From: Paenibacillus piri
GTDB lineage: Bacteria; Bacillota; Bacilli; Paenibacillales; NBRC-103111
DNA: 64,000 nucleotides
Direction: 5' to 3'
Assembly (NCBI RefSeq): GCF_004354045.1
Contig: NZ_SMRT01000014.1
Coordinates: 62,001-126,000, forward strand
The notes beneath the pieces are model-generated. The model saw nothing but the letters and a program-made list of their open reading frames with translations, had not been told where the DNA came from and ran no database searches. Below are positions 50,696-59,341 of this stretch, piece after piece. How positions within the stretch are numbered: the stretch's first letter is position 1; the number at the start of each line of letters is the position of its first letter. Both the position numbers and the translations under genes were made by a program.

Positions 50696-53038
50696 TTAAC
50701 GGTAGCGTGCCCTGAATTGACCCGGGGACAAATAAGTGTATCGTTGAAATACGCGGTTGAGATTTCGCTCGGAATAGCCGATCATGGAAGAAATTTCGGC
50801 GATACTAATATCCTTTTGAATCAGGAGGCGCTTCGCTTCGTCCATTTTGCAATGAATGACATATTCAACGAACGAATAGCCCATCACCTTTTTGAACAAC
50901 CGGCTTACGTACGAGGGCGTTAAGCCGAGCATTTCGGAGCACTGGGTCAAAGAAATATCCGAGTAAATATGGTCCTTGATATAGCTGCAAATATGGAGGA
51001 TGTCGGCCCTGCTTTCAGTCGTAAGGCTTGAATCCGGCTGTTTCGCCATATGGTCCAGGAGGGGGAAACACGTATCCGTAAACCAGTCATGCAGCTCCTC
51101 CGCCGTTTGCCTCCGGTTCATGGGATGAAATAAGTTGTGCTCAAGCAGCTGAGACAGGCTTCCTCCGCGCTGCTCAACAGATCGAATCAGCGAAGAGAGA
51201 AGCAGATGATACGATTGGTATACAAACGGGTACGATTGGGTTTGGCGGACTGCTTGAGCGAATAATGCCAAGGCTTGACGCGCTTTTTCCAGTTCGCCTG
51301 CGGCAACCGCCTCGATTATTAACGCCTCGGCTTTGGCCGGGTACAGGTTAACCGTTTGTTTTTTCGTCATATCCAGCTCGTCCGTATAAAGAACCGGACT
51401 GGGTTCTTTGAACATCCGATTTTGCAAGGCAATCAATGCCTCCTGATAGGAAACGGCCACATCGGCAATATGGGTGTACATATTGCCCACTCCGATGGAA
51501 ACTTGCAGCTTCAGAAATTTCTTGACGGCCTCATGAACCGAAAGCGCATATTGATGCGGCTCATGCACCAGAATGTTTAAGTCGCGGCTGTTGATAACAG
51601 CGATCCCGCTTCCATCGTGAAGCGTGACCACATAACCGTCCAACGATTTATTTTGCTCGAGCAGCTCTCCCATTATATTAATCAGTGAAAATCCGAGGAT
51701 AGCCTGGTCTTCCGGCAAATACCTCTTTTCTCTGTGTATATTTTCCACCGTCGCAACCAGCACCCGATAATGGCTTTCCACGGGAATTCCCAAGTTGGCG
51801 CAATCCTTCTGCAGTATTGAAATGTCCGGATACCCTTTTTGCAGCAGCTTTTGAAACATCCGCTCTCTTAAATTGGGCTGTATCTGGCTTACGTATAAGG
51901 AGAGAGATCTTCCTTCCTGATGCAAATAATTCAAGCATTCATGGATATATCCGAACTCATTGCGCAAGCCGTCCGGTGTAGGTCCGAGGCTTCTCCCGTG
52001 TTTGATTAACTGTTGAATCGGACTATAGGCCCTCATTGAGGTGATGACGGAGAGTACGATGCCCAAAGAAAGCAACAAACCGACCGTCCACGCCATTGCC
52101 CAGCGAATCCACGCCAATTGGCCCGAAATATTCGCTTCGGGAATGGAAGAAAGGTAGGTTCGCCCGGAAGACGTTTTTTGAAACGAGTACAGTTGATTCC
52201 TGCCGTTTCGATCCGACGCCCAAAAGATACCTGATTTGCTGTCCGACCGGACCGCCTGCAACACAGTGTCATCGTTTGGCCTTGCCGGTTCGGCCGAAAT
52301 CTCCTCTCGGGAGGAAAGGAGCTGCCTGCCCTCCGAATCCAGCACGAGCAGTGATTTGTCCGGAACATGAAACGAGTTATCCTGCAAATAGGCGTTGAAG
52401 TTTTGGGTGTTCAATTGAAAAACAAGCAATCCGTCAAAGTCGCTTTGTTTCATATGGGGCAGCTTGTGGAAAAAAGTCAGATTTTCACCGATTTGCAGAC
52501 CGGACCCACGGATCCACTGAGCGGAATACGGCGACAGCAGCGCGGCGTCCAGCTCCTGCTTGTCCGGATATTGCTCGGCGCGGAGATGGCCGTAATTGGA
52601 TTCAAGCAGCGTTTGGCCGCGAATGTCGTAATACACGATCCCCGCAATAAAATCGTTCGCATTTTGGACGCGTGAAAGCAGCTTGAGCAGGCGCAGCCGG
52701 GCAATCTCCTTATCGTTGAACCCGGCTGTGTACAAGGCGTCGATCATGAGAGGATCCGCAGACAGCTCAAGAGATTTGGTCTCGATCTCGGATAAAATCC
52801 GCTCAACCCGGTCCATAATCAGCTTCAATGCAATCAGGCTTTCATCCTGATTTTTCTGATACATGTTATGGACCGAAATCGTGTAATACACCGTTCCCGC
52901 CAACATAACGGGAATGCAGGCGGACACCATGCCGAGCCAGACGAGCCGGTACAAATACCGGCCCTGCAGCCTGGCCCGGCAGGCCAGCATAAAGGATCTG
53001 ATGAAGCGTATCCATTGAATCCTGTAAGGCATAAGCAT
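50696..53038 (-). CDS. Membrane-bound AraC-family regulator (YtdP-like)
   Basis: A 780-residue protein. Two membrane helices (about 30-50 and 305-325) enclose an extracytoplasmic sensor, followed by a cytoplasmic linker (about 330-660) and a C-terminal AraC DNA-binding domain (about 680-780: DISLTQCSEMLGLTPSYVSRLF, SIAEISSMIGYSERNLNRVFQRY, LSPGQFRARYR). This matches B. subtilis YtdP in length and layout. It likely senses a sugar outside the cell and activates the operon. ATG 53038 or 53032 can start it; GGGGGG lies 1-7 bp upstream, favouring 53032. The gene sits inside the operon it probably controls. Confidence 0.86.
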   Translation of the reverse strand: MLMPYRIQWIRFIRSFMLACRARLQGRYLYRLVWLGMVSACIPVMLAGTVYYTISVHNMYQKNQDESLIALKLIMDRVERILSEIETKSLELSADPLMIDALYTAGFNDKEIARLRLLKLLSRVQNANDFIAGIVYYDIRGQTLLESNYGHLRAEQYPDKQELDAALLSPYSAQWIRGSGLQIGENLTFFHKLPHMKQSDFDGLLVFQLNTQNFNAYLQDNSFHVPDKSLLVLDSEGRQLLSSREEISAEPARPNDDTVLQAVRSDSKSGIFWASDRNGRNQLYSFQKTSSGRTYLSSIPEANISGQLAWIRWAMAWTVGLLLSLGIVLSVITSMRAYSPIQQLIKHGRSLGPTPDGLRNEFGYIHECLNYLHQEGRSLSLYVSQIQPNLRERMFQKLLQKGYPDISILQKDCANLGIPVESHYRVLVATVENIHREKRYLPEDQAILGFSLINIMGELLEQNKSLDGYVVTLHDGSGIAVINSRDLNILVHEPHQYALSVHEAVKKFLKLQVSIGVGNMYTHIADVAVSYQEALIALQNRMFKEPSPVLYTDELDMTKKQTVNLYPAKAEALIIEAVAAGELEKARQALALFAQAVRQTQSYPFVYQSYHLLLSSLIRSVEQRGGSLSQLLEHNLFHPMNRRQTAEELHDWFTDTCFPLLDHMAKQPDSSLTTESRADILHICSYIKDHIYSDISLTQCSEMLGLTPSYVSRLFKKVMGYSFVEYVIHCKMDEAKRLLIQKDISIAEISSMIGYSERNLNRVFQRYTYLSPGQFRARYR

Positions 53039-53101
53039 TCCCCCCGACGGAATCGGGCATCGGCTTGAGCCGCCTTCAAAGGGCTCCGCTCCCGCTTTCC
53101 G

Positions 53102-54193
53102 TTAGTCCAATGTACTGCATTGGTAATCTGCCTTGTCCAGCCATTCGGGATTGATCGTCACGCCCCAACCGGGCGCATCCGGAATGGCTACTTGACCTTC
53201 CTTAACTGTCAGTGCCGGCGTAAATAATCCGTCGAGCCATTTCGTATCCTCAATGCTGAACTCCATAAACGGGCCTCCGTTCGGAATAGCACCCAGCAAA
53301 TGAAGCGTAAACACCGTCACCATCGATAAGTTGGCCGCATGGGGTGTGCAGGGAAGGCCTGCATGTTCGGCCATTTTGGCCACCTGCAGCGCCCGGCTGA
53401 TGCCGCCAACGTAGCAAATGTCCGGCTGCACAATATCGACGGCCCCCATCCGTATCATCCGCCTGAACTGGGCGAGGTCCGTATCCTGCTCGCCGCCGGA
53501 TACGGGTATTTGCAAGGCGGACGCCACCTCGGCGGTCCACTCCAGCTCGGGGTACGGACACGGCTCCTCAAAATGGCCGTAATTGTACTGCTCGAGCATG
53601 CGTCCGACCTCGATAGCCCGTTTCGGCGTAAAACCGCTGTTAGCGTCCGCATGCACAATCGTCTTATCGCCTACCGCTTTTCGCACAGCCGGTATAATCG
53701 CTTCCGTCCTGCCCGGCCACCGGTCCACATCATTGCCGAAGTTATTGGCCACGCGGATTTTAAAGGCGCGGAAGCCATAGCTGTCCTGCAAACGGGCTAA
53801 CCGGTCCCCTTCGTCCTCAGGTTTAATGTCGCGTTTCATGCTGGAACCGTATACATCCAACTTGCGGGGCTGGCCGCCCAGAAGCTCACATACGCTCTTG
53901 CCGGCCAGCTTGCCTTGGAGATCCCATAGCGCCGTATCCAAACCGCCGACGGCACGGCAAATGTAGGAGCCGGGAAATTTATGTTCGCCGGTTACGCAGC
54001 GTTCGACCAGGGCATCTATATTGCCGGCATCAGCACCCAGTGCGTAGGAAGCCAGTTGACGGTGAAGCACCTTGGCTGTAATGTCCGCGTAATAAGGGGC
54101 AAACTGCCCGTAGCCTTCTGCGCCTTCATCCGTACGAATGCGTACAATGCCGATCATCGGAGTCGTAAACGTTTCGATGCTTTTTATGTTCAT
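53102..54193 (-). CDS. Mandelate racemase/muconate lactonizing enzyme family protein
   Basis: A 363-residue enolase-superfamily enzyme of a subgroup different from the tandem pair. Catalytic marks are the KxR of AFKIRVANN, HADANSGF, HFEEPCPYPE and SGGEQDTDL for three metal ligands, and the late His of CTPHAANLS as general base. It abstracts an alpha proton from a carboxylate, as a racemase or dehydratase. ATG 54193 (MNIKSIETF) is chosen because GGAAAGG lies 9-10 bp upstream, while ATG 54202 is too close. It sits between the binding-protein and the regulator genes. Confidence 0.87.
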   Translation of the reverse strand: MNIKSIETFTTPMIGIVRIRTDEGAEGYGQFAPYYADITAKVLHRQLASYALGADAGNIDALVERCVTGEHKFPGSYICRAVGGLDTALWDLQGKLAGKSVCELLGGQPRKLDVYGSSMKRDIKPEDEGDRLARLQDSYGFRAFKIRVANNFGNDVDRWPGRTEAIIPAVRKAVGDKTIVHADANSGFTPKRAIEVGRMLEQYNYGHFEEPCPYPELEWTAEVASALQIPVSGGEQDTDLAQFRRMIRMGAVDIVQPDICYVGGISRALQVAKMAEHAGLPCTPHAANLSMVTVFTLHLLGAIPNGGPFMEFSIEDTKWLDGLFTPALTVKEGQVAIPDAPGWGVTINPEWLDKADYQCSTLD

Positions 54194-54238
54194 TTTGATC
54201 ATCCTTTCCCGATTGAAAATATTTCGCCTGCAGGATAC

Positions 54239-55786
54239 TTATTTTTTACTTTGACCCGCCTTGAATTCTTTTTCTGCCTTCGCATATTCCTGGAACGCTT
54301 TTTTCAATTCCGGCTTGTTGACCAGCTCAGCTTGGTAAGATCTGAATTGTTCCATAGGGATCGAGCCTATGATGGCTTGAACCGTTTTCGACTCGTATTC
54401 GTCGGAATATTTGGGCCAGACGTCGCTGAATGTGGTGGACAGCAGCCAGCTGAACGGATTGACCTTCCCGATCTCCAGATAATCCTTCACCATTTCCTCG
54501 GTTTCCTTGTTGTACTCCGGCGGTGCATTGACATTTCGTATTTTAAAGCCGCTGTCATAGGTAACGACGAAGGTGTCGTAGCTGGAGATGACCATTTCTT
54601 TAAAGCCCTGCTCCGTCATTTTCGGGTAACCGTTAACCATGTTGTAATGCACGCCTTCGATGCCATATTCGCCGAATTTCAAAAATTCCTTGGTCGCAGT
54701 AGATTCCAGGTAGTCCAAAATTTGTTTGACTTTCGCTTCCGGCACTTTTTTTGAAATGTAGAGACCGGGTGCGAAATTTTGCCGCAAGTTGATAGCGTAG
54801 CCTTTCGGGCCTTTTAATTTGAGGGAGCGAACGTAGGCGTTCGGGTCGATTTTACGGTTCGTTTCGGTATACTGCCAGTCGCGGCTGACGACTCGGCCAT
54901 ACGAAGCGGCCTTGCCTGCGGCGAATAAATCCTCGGCCTGCTTTTCTTTCATTGTGGCAAATTCCTTGGGCAGGGAGCCGTCGGCGTACAGCCCGCGGAA
55001 ATATTCGACCATATCGGCATACTGCGGAGTCAAAATATCGCGGATCAAGCCGCCATCCTTGTCATAAGTCGGATCATAAATACCGAAGGCCGGCTTAAAG
55101 GAGTCGTCCATGATCGAAACGCCGTAACCGGAATAACCGATGGTGCCTTGCCCGTTCGGGTTGGCTTTGACAAGCTTTTTCAGCGTTTCCCTGAATTCAT
55201 CCAGCGTCTTGGGCGCCGGAATTCCCAGCTTGTCCAGCCAATCCTTCCTCATATGGATCGAGGAGTGAATTTGGGATCTCATGCGCGGAATACTGTAAAT
55301 CTTCCCGTTCACCTTGTTGTAGTCGTAGACTCCGGTTTCCGCATTCTTTTTGAAATTCGGATATTTGCTGAAATCGCCCAGCAAGGGGGTTAAATCCCAG
55401 AACATGCCGTTCTCAATCGCTTTGTAAAAGGTGGGGACATTCGTGCCGATCCCGGCGATGACTTCCGGAATATCTCCGGTCGCAAGCATCAGCTCCAGCT
55501 TCTGATTATAGTTGCCGCTGGGGATCCATTGGATATCGAGATCCACGTTGGTTCTCTTCTTGAATTCGGTCCAAAAAGCGTTCTTCATATCAGGCAATTC
55601 GTTGTAAAGAGGCCAGGCCATTGTGATTTTTAACGGGGCCTTATTCTCGGCTCCTCCTGTTCCCGCCGCCGCGGGTTTACCGGATGCATCCGGCGTTTTG
55701 GGCGCTTCTCCCGCGGAGCAGCCGGCGGTGACTAATGCAAGCGCAAGCAGCAGGAAGACAGAATTCGTTTTATTGTGCATCTGCAT
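54239..55786 (-). CDS. ABC transporter solute-binding lipoprotein (YtcQ/LipO-like)
   Basis: A 515-residue extracellular binding protein of the YtcQ/LipO type. The signal peptide ends at the lipobox LVTAGCSAG (Cys at about 23), so it is lipid-anchored. The mature part includes LKITMAWPLYNELPDMKNAF and GYPKMTEQGFKEMVISSY. It should deliver a complex sugar or sugar acid to the two permeases. ATG 55786 is 5 bp after GAGGAGG; MHNK two codons later is also possible. First gene of the operon, behind a promoter with an overlapping cre site. Confidence 0.9.
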   Translation of the reverse strand: MQMHNKTNSVFLLLALALVTAGCSAGEAPKTPDASGKPAAAGTGGAENKAPLKITMAWPLYNELPDMKNAFWTEFKKRTNVDLDIQWIPSGNYNQKLELMLATGDIPEVIAGIGTNVPTFYKAIENGMFWDLTPLLGDFSKYPNFKKNAETGVYDYNKVNGKIYSIPRMRSQIHSSIHMRKDWLDKLGIPAPKTLDEFRETLKKLVKANPNGQGTIGYSGYGVSIMDDSFKPAFGIYDPTYDKDGGLIRDILTPQYADMVEYFRGLYADGSLPKEFATMKEKQAEDLFAAGKAASYGRVVSRDWQYTETNRKIDPNAYVRSLKLKGPKGYAINLRQNFAPGLYISKKVPEAKVKQILDYLESTATKEFLKFGEYGIEGVHYNMVNGYPKMTEQGFKEMVISSYDTFVVTYDSGFKIRNVNAPPEYNKETEEMVKDYLEIGKVNPFSWLLSTTFSDVWPKYSDEYESKTVQAIIGSIPMEQFRSYQAELVNKPELKKAFQEYAKAEKEFKAGQSKK

Positions 55787-55833
55787 GCATTCCTCCTCAT
55801 ATCAAGATATCAAGATTAAAAAACGACAAGCAC

Positions 55834-55862
55834 ATTATTGAAAGCGTTTACTTCGTTGTCAT
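55834..55862 (-). promoter_or_regulatory. SigA-type promoter of the sugar-acid operon
   Basis: On the minus strand ATGACA (55862-55857) is followed by 17 bp and AATAAT (55839-55834), about 50 bp before the first gene. The spacer contains the cre site. Confidence 0.65.
55839..55852. promoter_or_regulatory. cre site (CcpA binding, catabolite repression)
   Basis: TGAAAGCGTTTACT fits the cre consensus TGWAAGCGYTWNCW at every position. It covers most of the promoter spacer, so CcpA bound here would block RNA polymerase. The remaining gap up to 56149 shows no gene. Confidence 0.85.
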
Positions 55863-56149
55863 AAGAATAGCACACTGCTGTGTGGCATCCTATGGACATT
55901 ATTTTGCCCGCAGGCGGAAGTGAAAAATAATTCTCCCGCCAGCACGCGAAAAGCAAGCATCTTCAAGTTATATTCCATAGCAGTTATAAGCGGGAAGTAC
56001 AAAAATTGTCATAGGCCGGAACGGCATAAATTCATCTCATCGCAAAATAGTGCCGTAATCCGCATGCCATTTGCTTTCCCGGAAGCAATCCGAAATAATG
56101 GATAACAAAGCATCCAAAAAGAAACGAGACGAGGAGAGAGGGAATAAAC

Positions 56150-56893
56150 ATGAATGAAGTTACCGCACTGTTGAAAAAGCATACGTCGATCCGAAAATTT
56201 ACCGGACAGCCAGTTACCGATGAGCAGCTGCATGCAATCGTGGAATCGGCGCAGTGCGCTTCCACCTCCAGCAACGTTCAGGCCTACAGCATTATCCGGG
56301 TTGCGGATGAGCATATGAAGCAACAGCTGTCCGTATTATCCGGCAATTATTCCTATGTTCTGGAGTGCCCGGTATTTCTCGTCTGGTGTGCCGATCTGTT
56401 CAGGCTGCATCAGGCGCATGCCTTGCATGAAGATGCGGAGCCGGCCTATATCGGCACGACGGAGCATCTGATCGTCGCTACGGTCGATACGGCGCTGGCC
56501 GCGCAAAATGCCGCAATTGCCGCGGAGTCGATGGGGCTCGGCATCGTCTATATCGGAGGCATCCGCAATCATATTGCGGAGGTGGCGAAGCTGCTGCAGC
56601 TGCCGAAATACGTATATCCGGTATTCGGCATGTGCCTTGGATACCCGGACCAGCAGCCGGGGCTGCGCCCGCGTCTGCCGCTTGCCGCGGTATTGCATGA
56701 AAATACGTACGATCCGGAGCGGATGACACGACCGATGGAGGAGTACGACCGGATCATTCAACAATATATCACCAAACGGACGGGCGGGAAGAAAACCTCG
56801 ACCTGGTCGGAGGATATGACGGCCAAGCTGAAGACGCCGGCCCGGCTTCATATGAAGAGCTTTTTGGAATTGCAGGGATTCGGGACCGAATAA
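56150..56893 (+). CDS. Nitroreductase-family NADPH-dependent oxidoreductase (NfrA/NfsA-like)
   Basis: A 247-residue flavin nitroreductase. N-terminal HTSIRKFTGQPVTDEQLHAI with the Arg-Lys that bind FMN phosphate, QCASTSSNVQAYS, and IVYIGGIRNH are typical of NfrA/NfsA. The FMN enzyme reduces nitro compounds, flavins or disulfides with NADPH. The ATG at 56150 has GAGAGGG upstream. It is monocistronic, with a terminator-like hairpin at about 56978. Confidence 0.87.
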   Translation: MNEVTALLKKHTSIRKFTGQPVTDEQLHAIVESAQCASTSSNVQAYSIIRVADEHMKQQLSVLSGNYSYVLECPVFLVWCADLFRLHQAHALHEDAEPAYIGTTEHLIVATVDTALAAQNAAIAAESMGLGIVYIGGIRNHIAEVAKLLQLPKYVYPVFGMCLGYPDQQPGLRPRLPLAAVLHENTYDPERMTRPMEEYDRIIQQYITKRTGGKKTSTWSEDMTAKLKTPARLHMKSFLELQGFGTE

Positions 56894-56977
56894 TGTCGGC
56901 CCAGCGTAAATTAACTAAGTATATATCATAATCATGATACCTATGCCGAAAGGTAGTCCTGCCCTATCAGGCAGAAG

Positions 56978-57016
56978 CCGAGTGCCACTAATTTTATGGT
57001 ACTCGGCTTATTTTGT
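56978..57016 (+). terminator. Terminator-like hairpin after the nitroreductase gene
   Basis: AAGCCGAGTGCC pairs with GGTACTCGGCTT around an ACTAATTTTAT loop, followed by ATTTTGTTTT. Confidence 0.65.
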
Positions 57017-57038
57017 TTTCAAAAAAATATATACACAT

Positions 57039-57074
57039 GCTTGATAAGGCGCGACAGCGAAGCCGTTTCTTCGG
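57039..57074. repeat. Degenerate copy of the dispersed hairpin repeat
   Basis: GCTTGATAAGGCGCG followed by CAGCGAAGCCGTTTCTTCGG keeps the two ends of the element and lacks the centre. It is a weak match in the 385-bp gap between the nitroreductase and pspC-like genes; nothing else is visible there. Confidence 0.35.
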
Positions 57075-57278
57075 TGTCCGTATCGGATCGCCCGACCTAA
57101 GGTGACGTCGTTCCCCATCTTAAGTCCAGTCGGCAAAACCGCCCTGAGTCTGTTTTGCCGAAAGCCGCCAGCCATTACAATAAAGTCATGAAGCAAGCCA
57201 ATTAAAAACGATGCATTGAACTCGTCCGAATCGAAAGCTTGCAAATCGGAAAAATGCACATAAAAGGAGAATGCTCAC

Positions 57279-57479
57279 ATGAGAAAATTGTACCGTTCCA
57301 CATCGAATCGTTGGTTTTCCGGCTTGTGCGGCGGATTGGCCGAACATTTCGGCATCAGCTCCACTCTGGTGCGCCTGCTGATGGTTATCGCCATGTTCTG
57401 CAGCTTCGGAACGACGCTGCTGGTCTATATCGTCGCGAGCCTTCTGACGCCGCGGCAGTCGAATATCCAGTTCATGTAA
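57279..57479 (+). CDS. PspC-domain small membrane protein
   Basis: A 66-residue PspC-domain protein. The signature KLYRSTSNRWFSGLCGGLAE, then HFGISSTLVRLLMVIAMF and LLVYIVASLLTP, covers the whole length. PspC-domain proteins work with PspA in membrane-stress responses. ATG 57279 has AAGGAG about 10 bp upstream. The PspA/IM30-family gene starts 44 bp downstream. Confidence 0.92.
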   Translation: MRKLYRSTSNRWFSGLCGGLAEHFGISSTLVRLLMVIAMFCSFGTTLLVYIVASLLTPRQSNIQFM

Positions 57480-57523
57480 TTGATTTCGGTTTACACCAAC
57501 CAATTTAAAGGGGGATACATTCA

Positions 57524-58180
57524 ATGGGAGCATGGAAAAGAATAGTCGATATTTCAAAAGCGGCGGTCAATGAGGCGCTGAACAAGATGGAGCAGCCCGA
57601 GATGATGCTGAATCATTATCTCCGCAGCATGGAAGAGGAAACTCATCATATCCGGCAGGCGCTCATTCAAGAAGCGGCCGCACACCGCATGCTGGAGCAG
57701 CAGATTGCCGGCTGCAACCGCCAGGCGGAGCAATTCGACCGGAAAGCGGGCGAAGCCATGGCGGACGAGCGCATGGCGGAAGCGCGTCAAGCGCTGGAGT
57801 CCAAGCTTGACTTCCTGGACAAGGCCGCCGAGTATACGCGGGCTTCCGAGGCTTCCGCGGCCCGTACGGCCGAGCTTGAGCGGCGGCTCAATCAGGCGCA
57901 GGCTGATTACGCCGACATGCAGGCCAAGCGCAGCGAGCTGATGGAACGCGCCGGCAAGGTGAAGTCCCATGCGCAGGCATACGCTGCTGCTGCGGGCACG
58001 GGCTATTTCGCAGAGACGGGTTCGGCGGCGCGCGGCTTTCAGCGCATCGAGGAGACGATCACCCGGAAGGAAGCGGAGATCGAAGCCGCGAATTCGGTCC
58101 AGGCCGCTGCCGCGGCGGCGCGTGAGTCGCTGATCGAGGAGCAGCTCAGCCGGCTGCGCAGCCGTACCCCGCAGCAATAA
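57524..58180 (+). CDS. PspA/IM30-family membrane-stress protein
   Basis: A 218-residue, nearly all-helical coiled-coil protein of the PspA/IM30 (ESCRT-III-like) family: MGAWKRIVDISKAAVNEALNK at the membrane-binding N-terminus, then long helices with AALIQEA, RRLNQAQADYADMQAKRSEL and a final EEQLSRLRSRT. These proteins bind the inner membrane as oligomers and protect the envelope. GGGGG lies upstream. It forms a two-gene unit with the pspC-like gene. Confidence 0.92.
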   Translation: MGAWKRIVDISKAAVNEALNKMEQPEMMLNHYLRSMEEETHHIRQALIQEAAAHRMLEQQIAGCNRQAEQFDRKAGEAMADERMAEARQALESKLDFLDKAAEYTRASEASAARTAELERRLNQAQADYADMQAKRSELMERAGKVKSHAQAYAAAAGTGYFAETGSAARGFQRIEETITRKEAEIEAANSVQAAAAAARESLIEEQLSRLRSRTPQQ

Positions 58181-58212
58181 TTAGCGTGCCGGCGCTGTGA
58201 AACCGGATTATG

Positions 58213-58250
58213 AAAAACAACGGTCGCCCGTCCGGGTGATCGTTGTTTTT
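58213..58250 (+). terminator. Terminator of the pspC-pspA unit
   Basis: AAAAACAACG-TCGCCC pairs with GGGTGA-CGTTGTTTTT around a GTCC loop; strong T-run. Confidence 0.85.
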
Positions 58251-58260
58251 GTGTCGGTTG

Positions 58261-58318
58261 TGTATAGCCTTGACAAACGCGCTCGTTCTTGAAGGACGGC
58301 GAAGCCGCTTATCCTTGG
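58261..58318. repeat. Dispersed hairpin repeat, copy 5
   Basis: GCCTTGACAAACGCGCTCG then TTCTTGAAGGACGGCGAAGC and CGCTTATCCTTGG, the core of the element at 611-690. It follows the psp terminator directly, in the gap before the convergent deacetylase gene. Confidence 0.8.
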
Positions 58319-58350
58319 TTGAATAGGCGGATACCGGCGGACCATTTCGT

Positions 58351-59121
58351 TTAATCCATCAGCCTCACCGGACTGAGGCGGCTGTAGGTCAGCAGCTCGG
58401 AGATGGTGACGAAACGGTAGCCCCTGTTTTTTAGCTCCGGCAATATTTGCTTCAACGCTTCCACGGTCTGCGATTTTCCCTCGACCCAATCATGCAGCAG
58501 CACGATATCGCCGTTTCTGGCGTTGTTCAACACGGTTTTCGCGATTTTATCGACGCCGGGCGTGTTCCAATCCATCGTATTGATATGCCAGGACCACATG
58601 ACGACCTTATAGCCCGAATTTTTGGCTACCCGTACAAGGGCATCATTATAAAATCCGCCGGGCGGCCGGAACAGACGGGGCTTTTGCCCGGATCTTTTGT
58701 AGATCACTTCCTCCGCCCGGCTGATTTCATCCGTAATGGTTTTCTCCGAAAAGGAACGGTTAAAGTAAATGTGATGGTATGTATGATTGGCTAATTCATG
58801 GCCTTCGGCATCCTCGCGGCCTAAGATTTCCGGATAGGCCTCGGCTTTTTTGCCGACGATGAAAAAGGTCGCTTTGGCTTCATACTGCTTCAATAGCTCC
58901 AAAATTTTCGGGGTATCCTCGGGATCGGGGCCATCATCGAACGTAAGGGCAATCACCTTTTCATCCGTCGGCACCTCCCATACGACCTCCCCGCGTTTTT
59001 CATAGTAGAAGCGTCCTTTTTTGGGCGCGTCGGCATCGGCCCGAACGCCGGCACCGGCCCTTAGCTCGCCGCTCAAGCATAAAAATAAGCAGCAGACGGT
59101 TAGAATCGCTTTTTTCATCAT
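58351..59121 (-). CDS. Polysaccharide deacetylase (NodB domain)
   Basis: A 256-residue protein with a signal peptide (about 1-22) and a NodB domain (about 55-245). Metal and catalytic motifs are in order: ALTFDDGPD, HELANHTYHH, RLFRPPGGFY, and DIVLLHDW near the end. Carbohydrate esterase family 4 enzymes like this remove acetyl groups from peptidoglycan or chitin-type sugars in the wall. ATG 59121 (a second follows) has GGAGG 11 bp upstream. Convergent with the psp unit, with repeat copy 5 between. Confidence 0.92.
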   Translation of the reverse strand: MMKKAILTVCCLFLCLSGELRAGAGVRADADAPKKGRFYYEKRGEVVWEVPTDEKVIALTFDDGPDPEDTPKILELLKQYEAKATFFIVGKKAEAYPEILGREDAEGHELANHTYHHIYFNRSFSEKTITDEISRAEEVIYKRSGQKPRLFRPPGGFYNDALVRVAKNSGYKVVMWSWHINTMDWNTPGVDKIAKTVLNNARNGDIVLLHDWVEGKSQTVEALKQILPELKNRGYRFVTISELLTYSRLSPVRLMD

Positions 59122-59275
59122 ACGTTAAAATTCCTCCTTCAAATCTGCTCTCCAGAACGATTTCCGCCCTCTCTGCCATATTCGCCGAGCTTTGAGCAGT
59201 GCCGCTAACAGGAAGCGTTTTATAGTTTCCCCGATTCTTTCCTAAATAACCGGACAAGTGAGCCCGAGACGGTTT

Positions 59276-59306
59276 TGGATAATTTTCCCCGATCAAAGCC
59301 ATAATG
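59276..59306 (+). promoter_or_regulatory. Candidate SigG-type promoter of the ger operon
   Basis: TGGATA (59276-59281), 18 bp, CATAATG (59300-59306) resembles the forespore SigG pattern TGAATA/CATACTA, as expected for germinant-receptor operons. It lies about 35 bp before the first gene. Confidence 0.55.
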
Positions 59307-59341
59307 AAAGAAACTCGCAAGGGTGAACAGGAGGGCTTACC

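Noticed and set aside
56930..57016. Possible c-di-GMP riboswitch after the nitroreductase gene
   Set aside because: Only the GCCGAAAGG-like fragments looked suggestive. The conserved blocks are not in order, and the hairpin with T-run is explained as a terminator.
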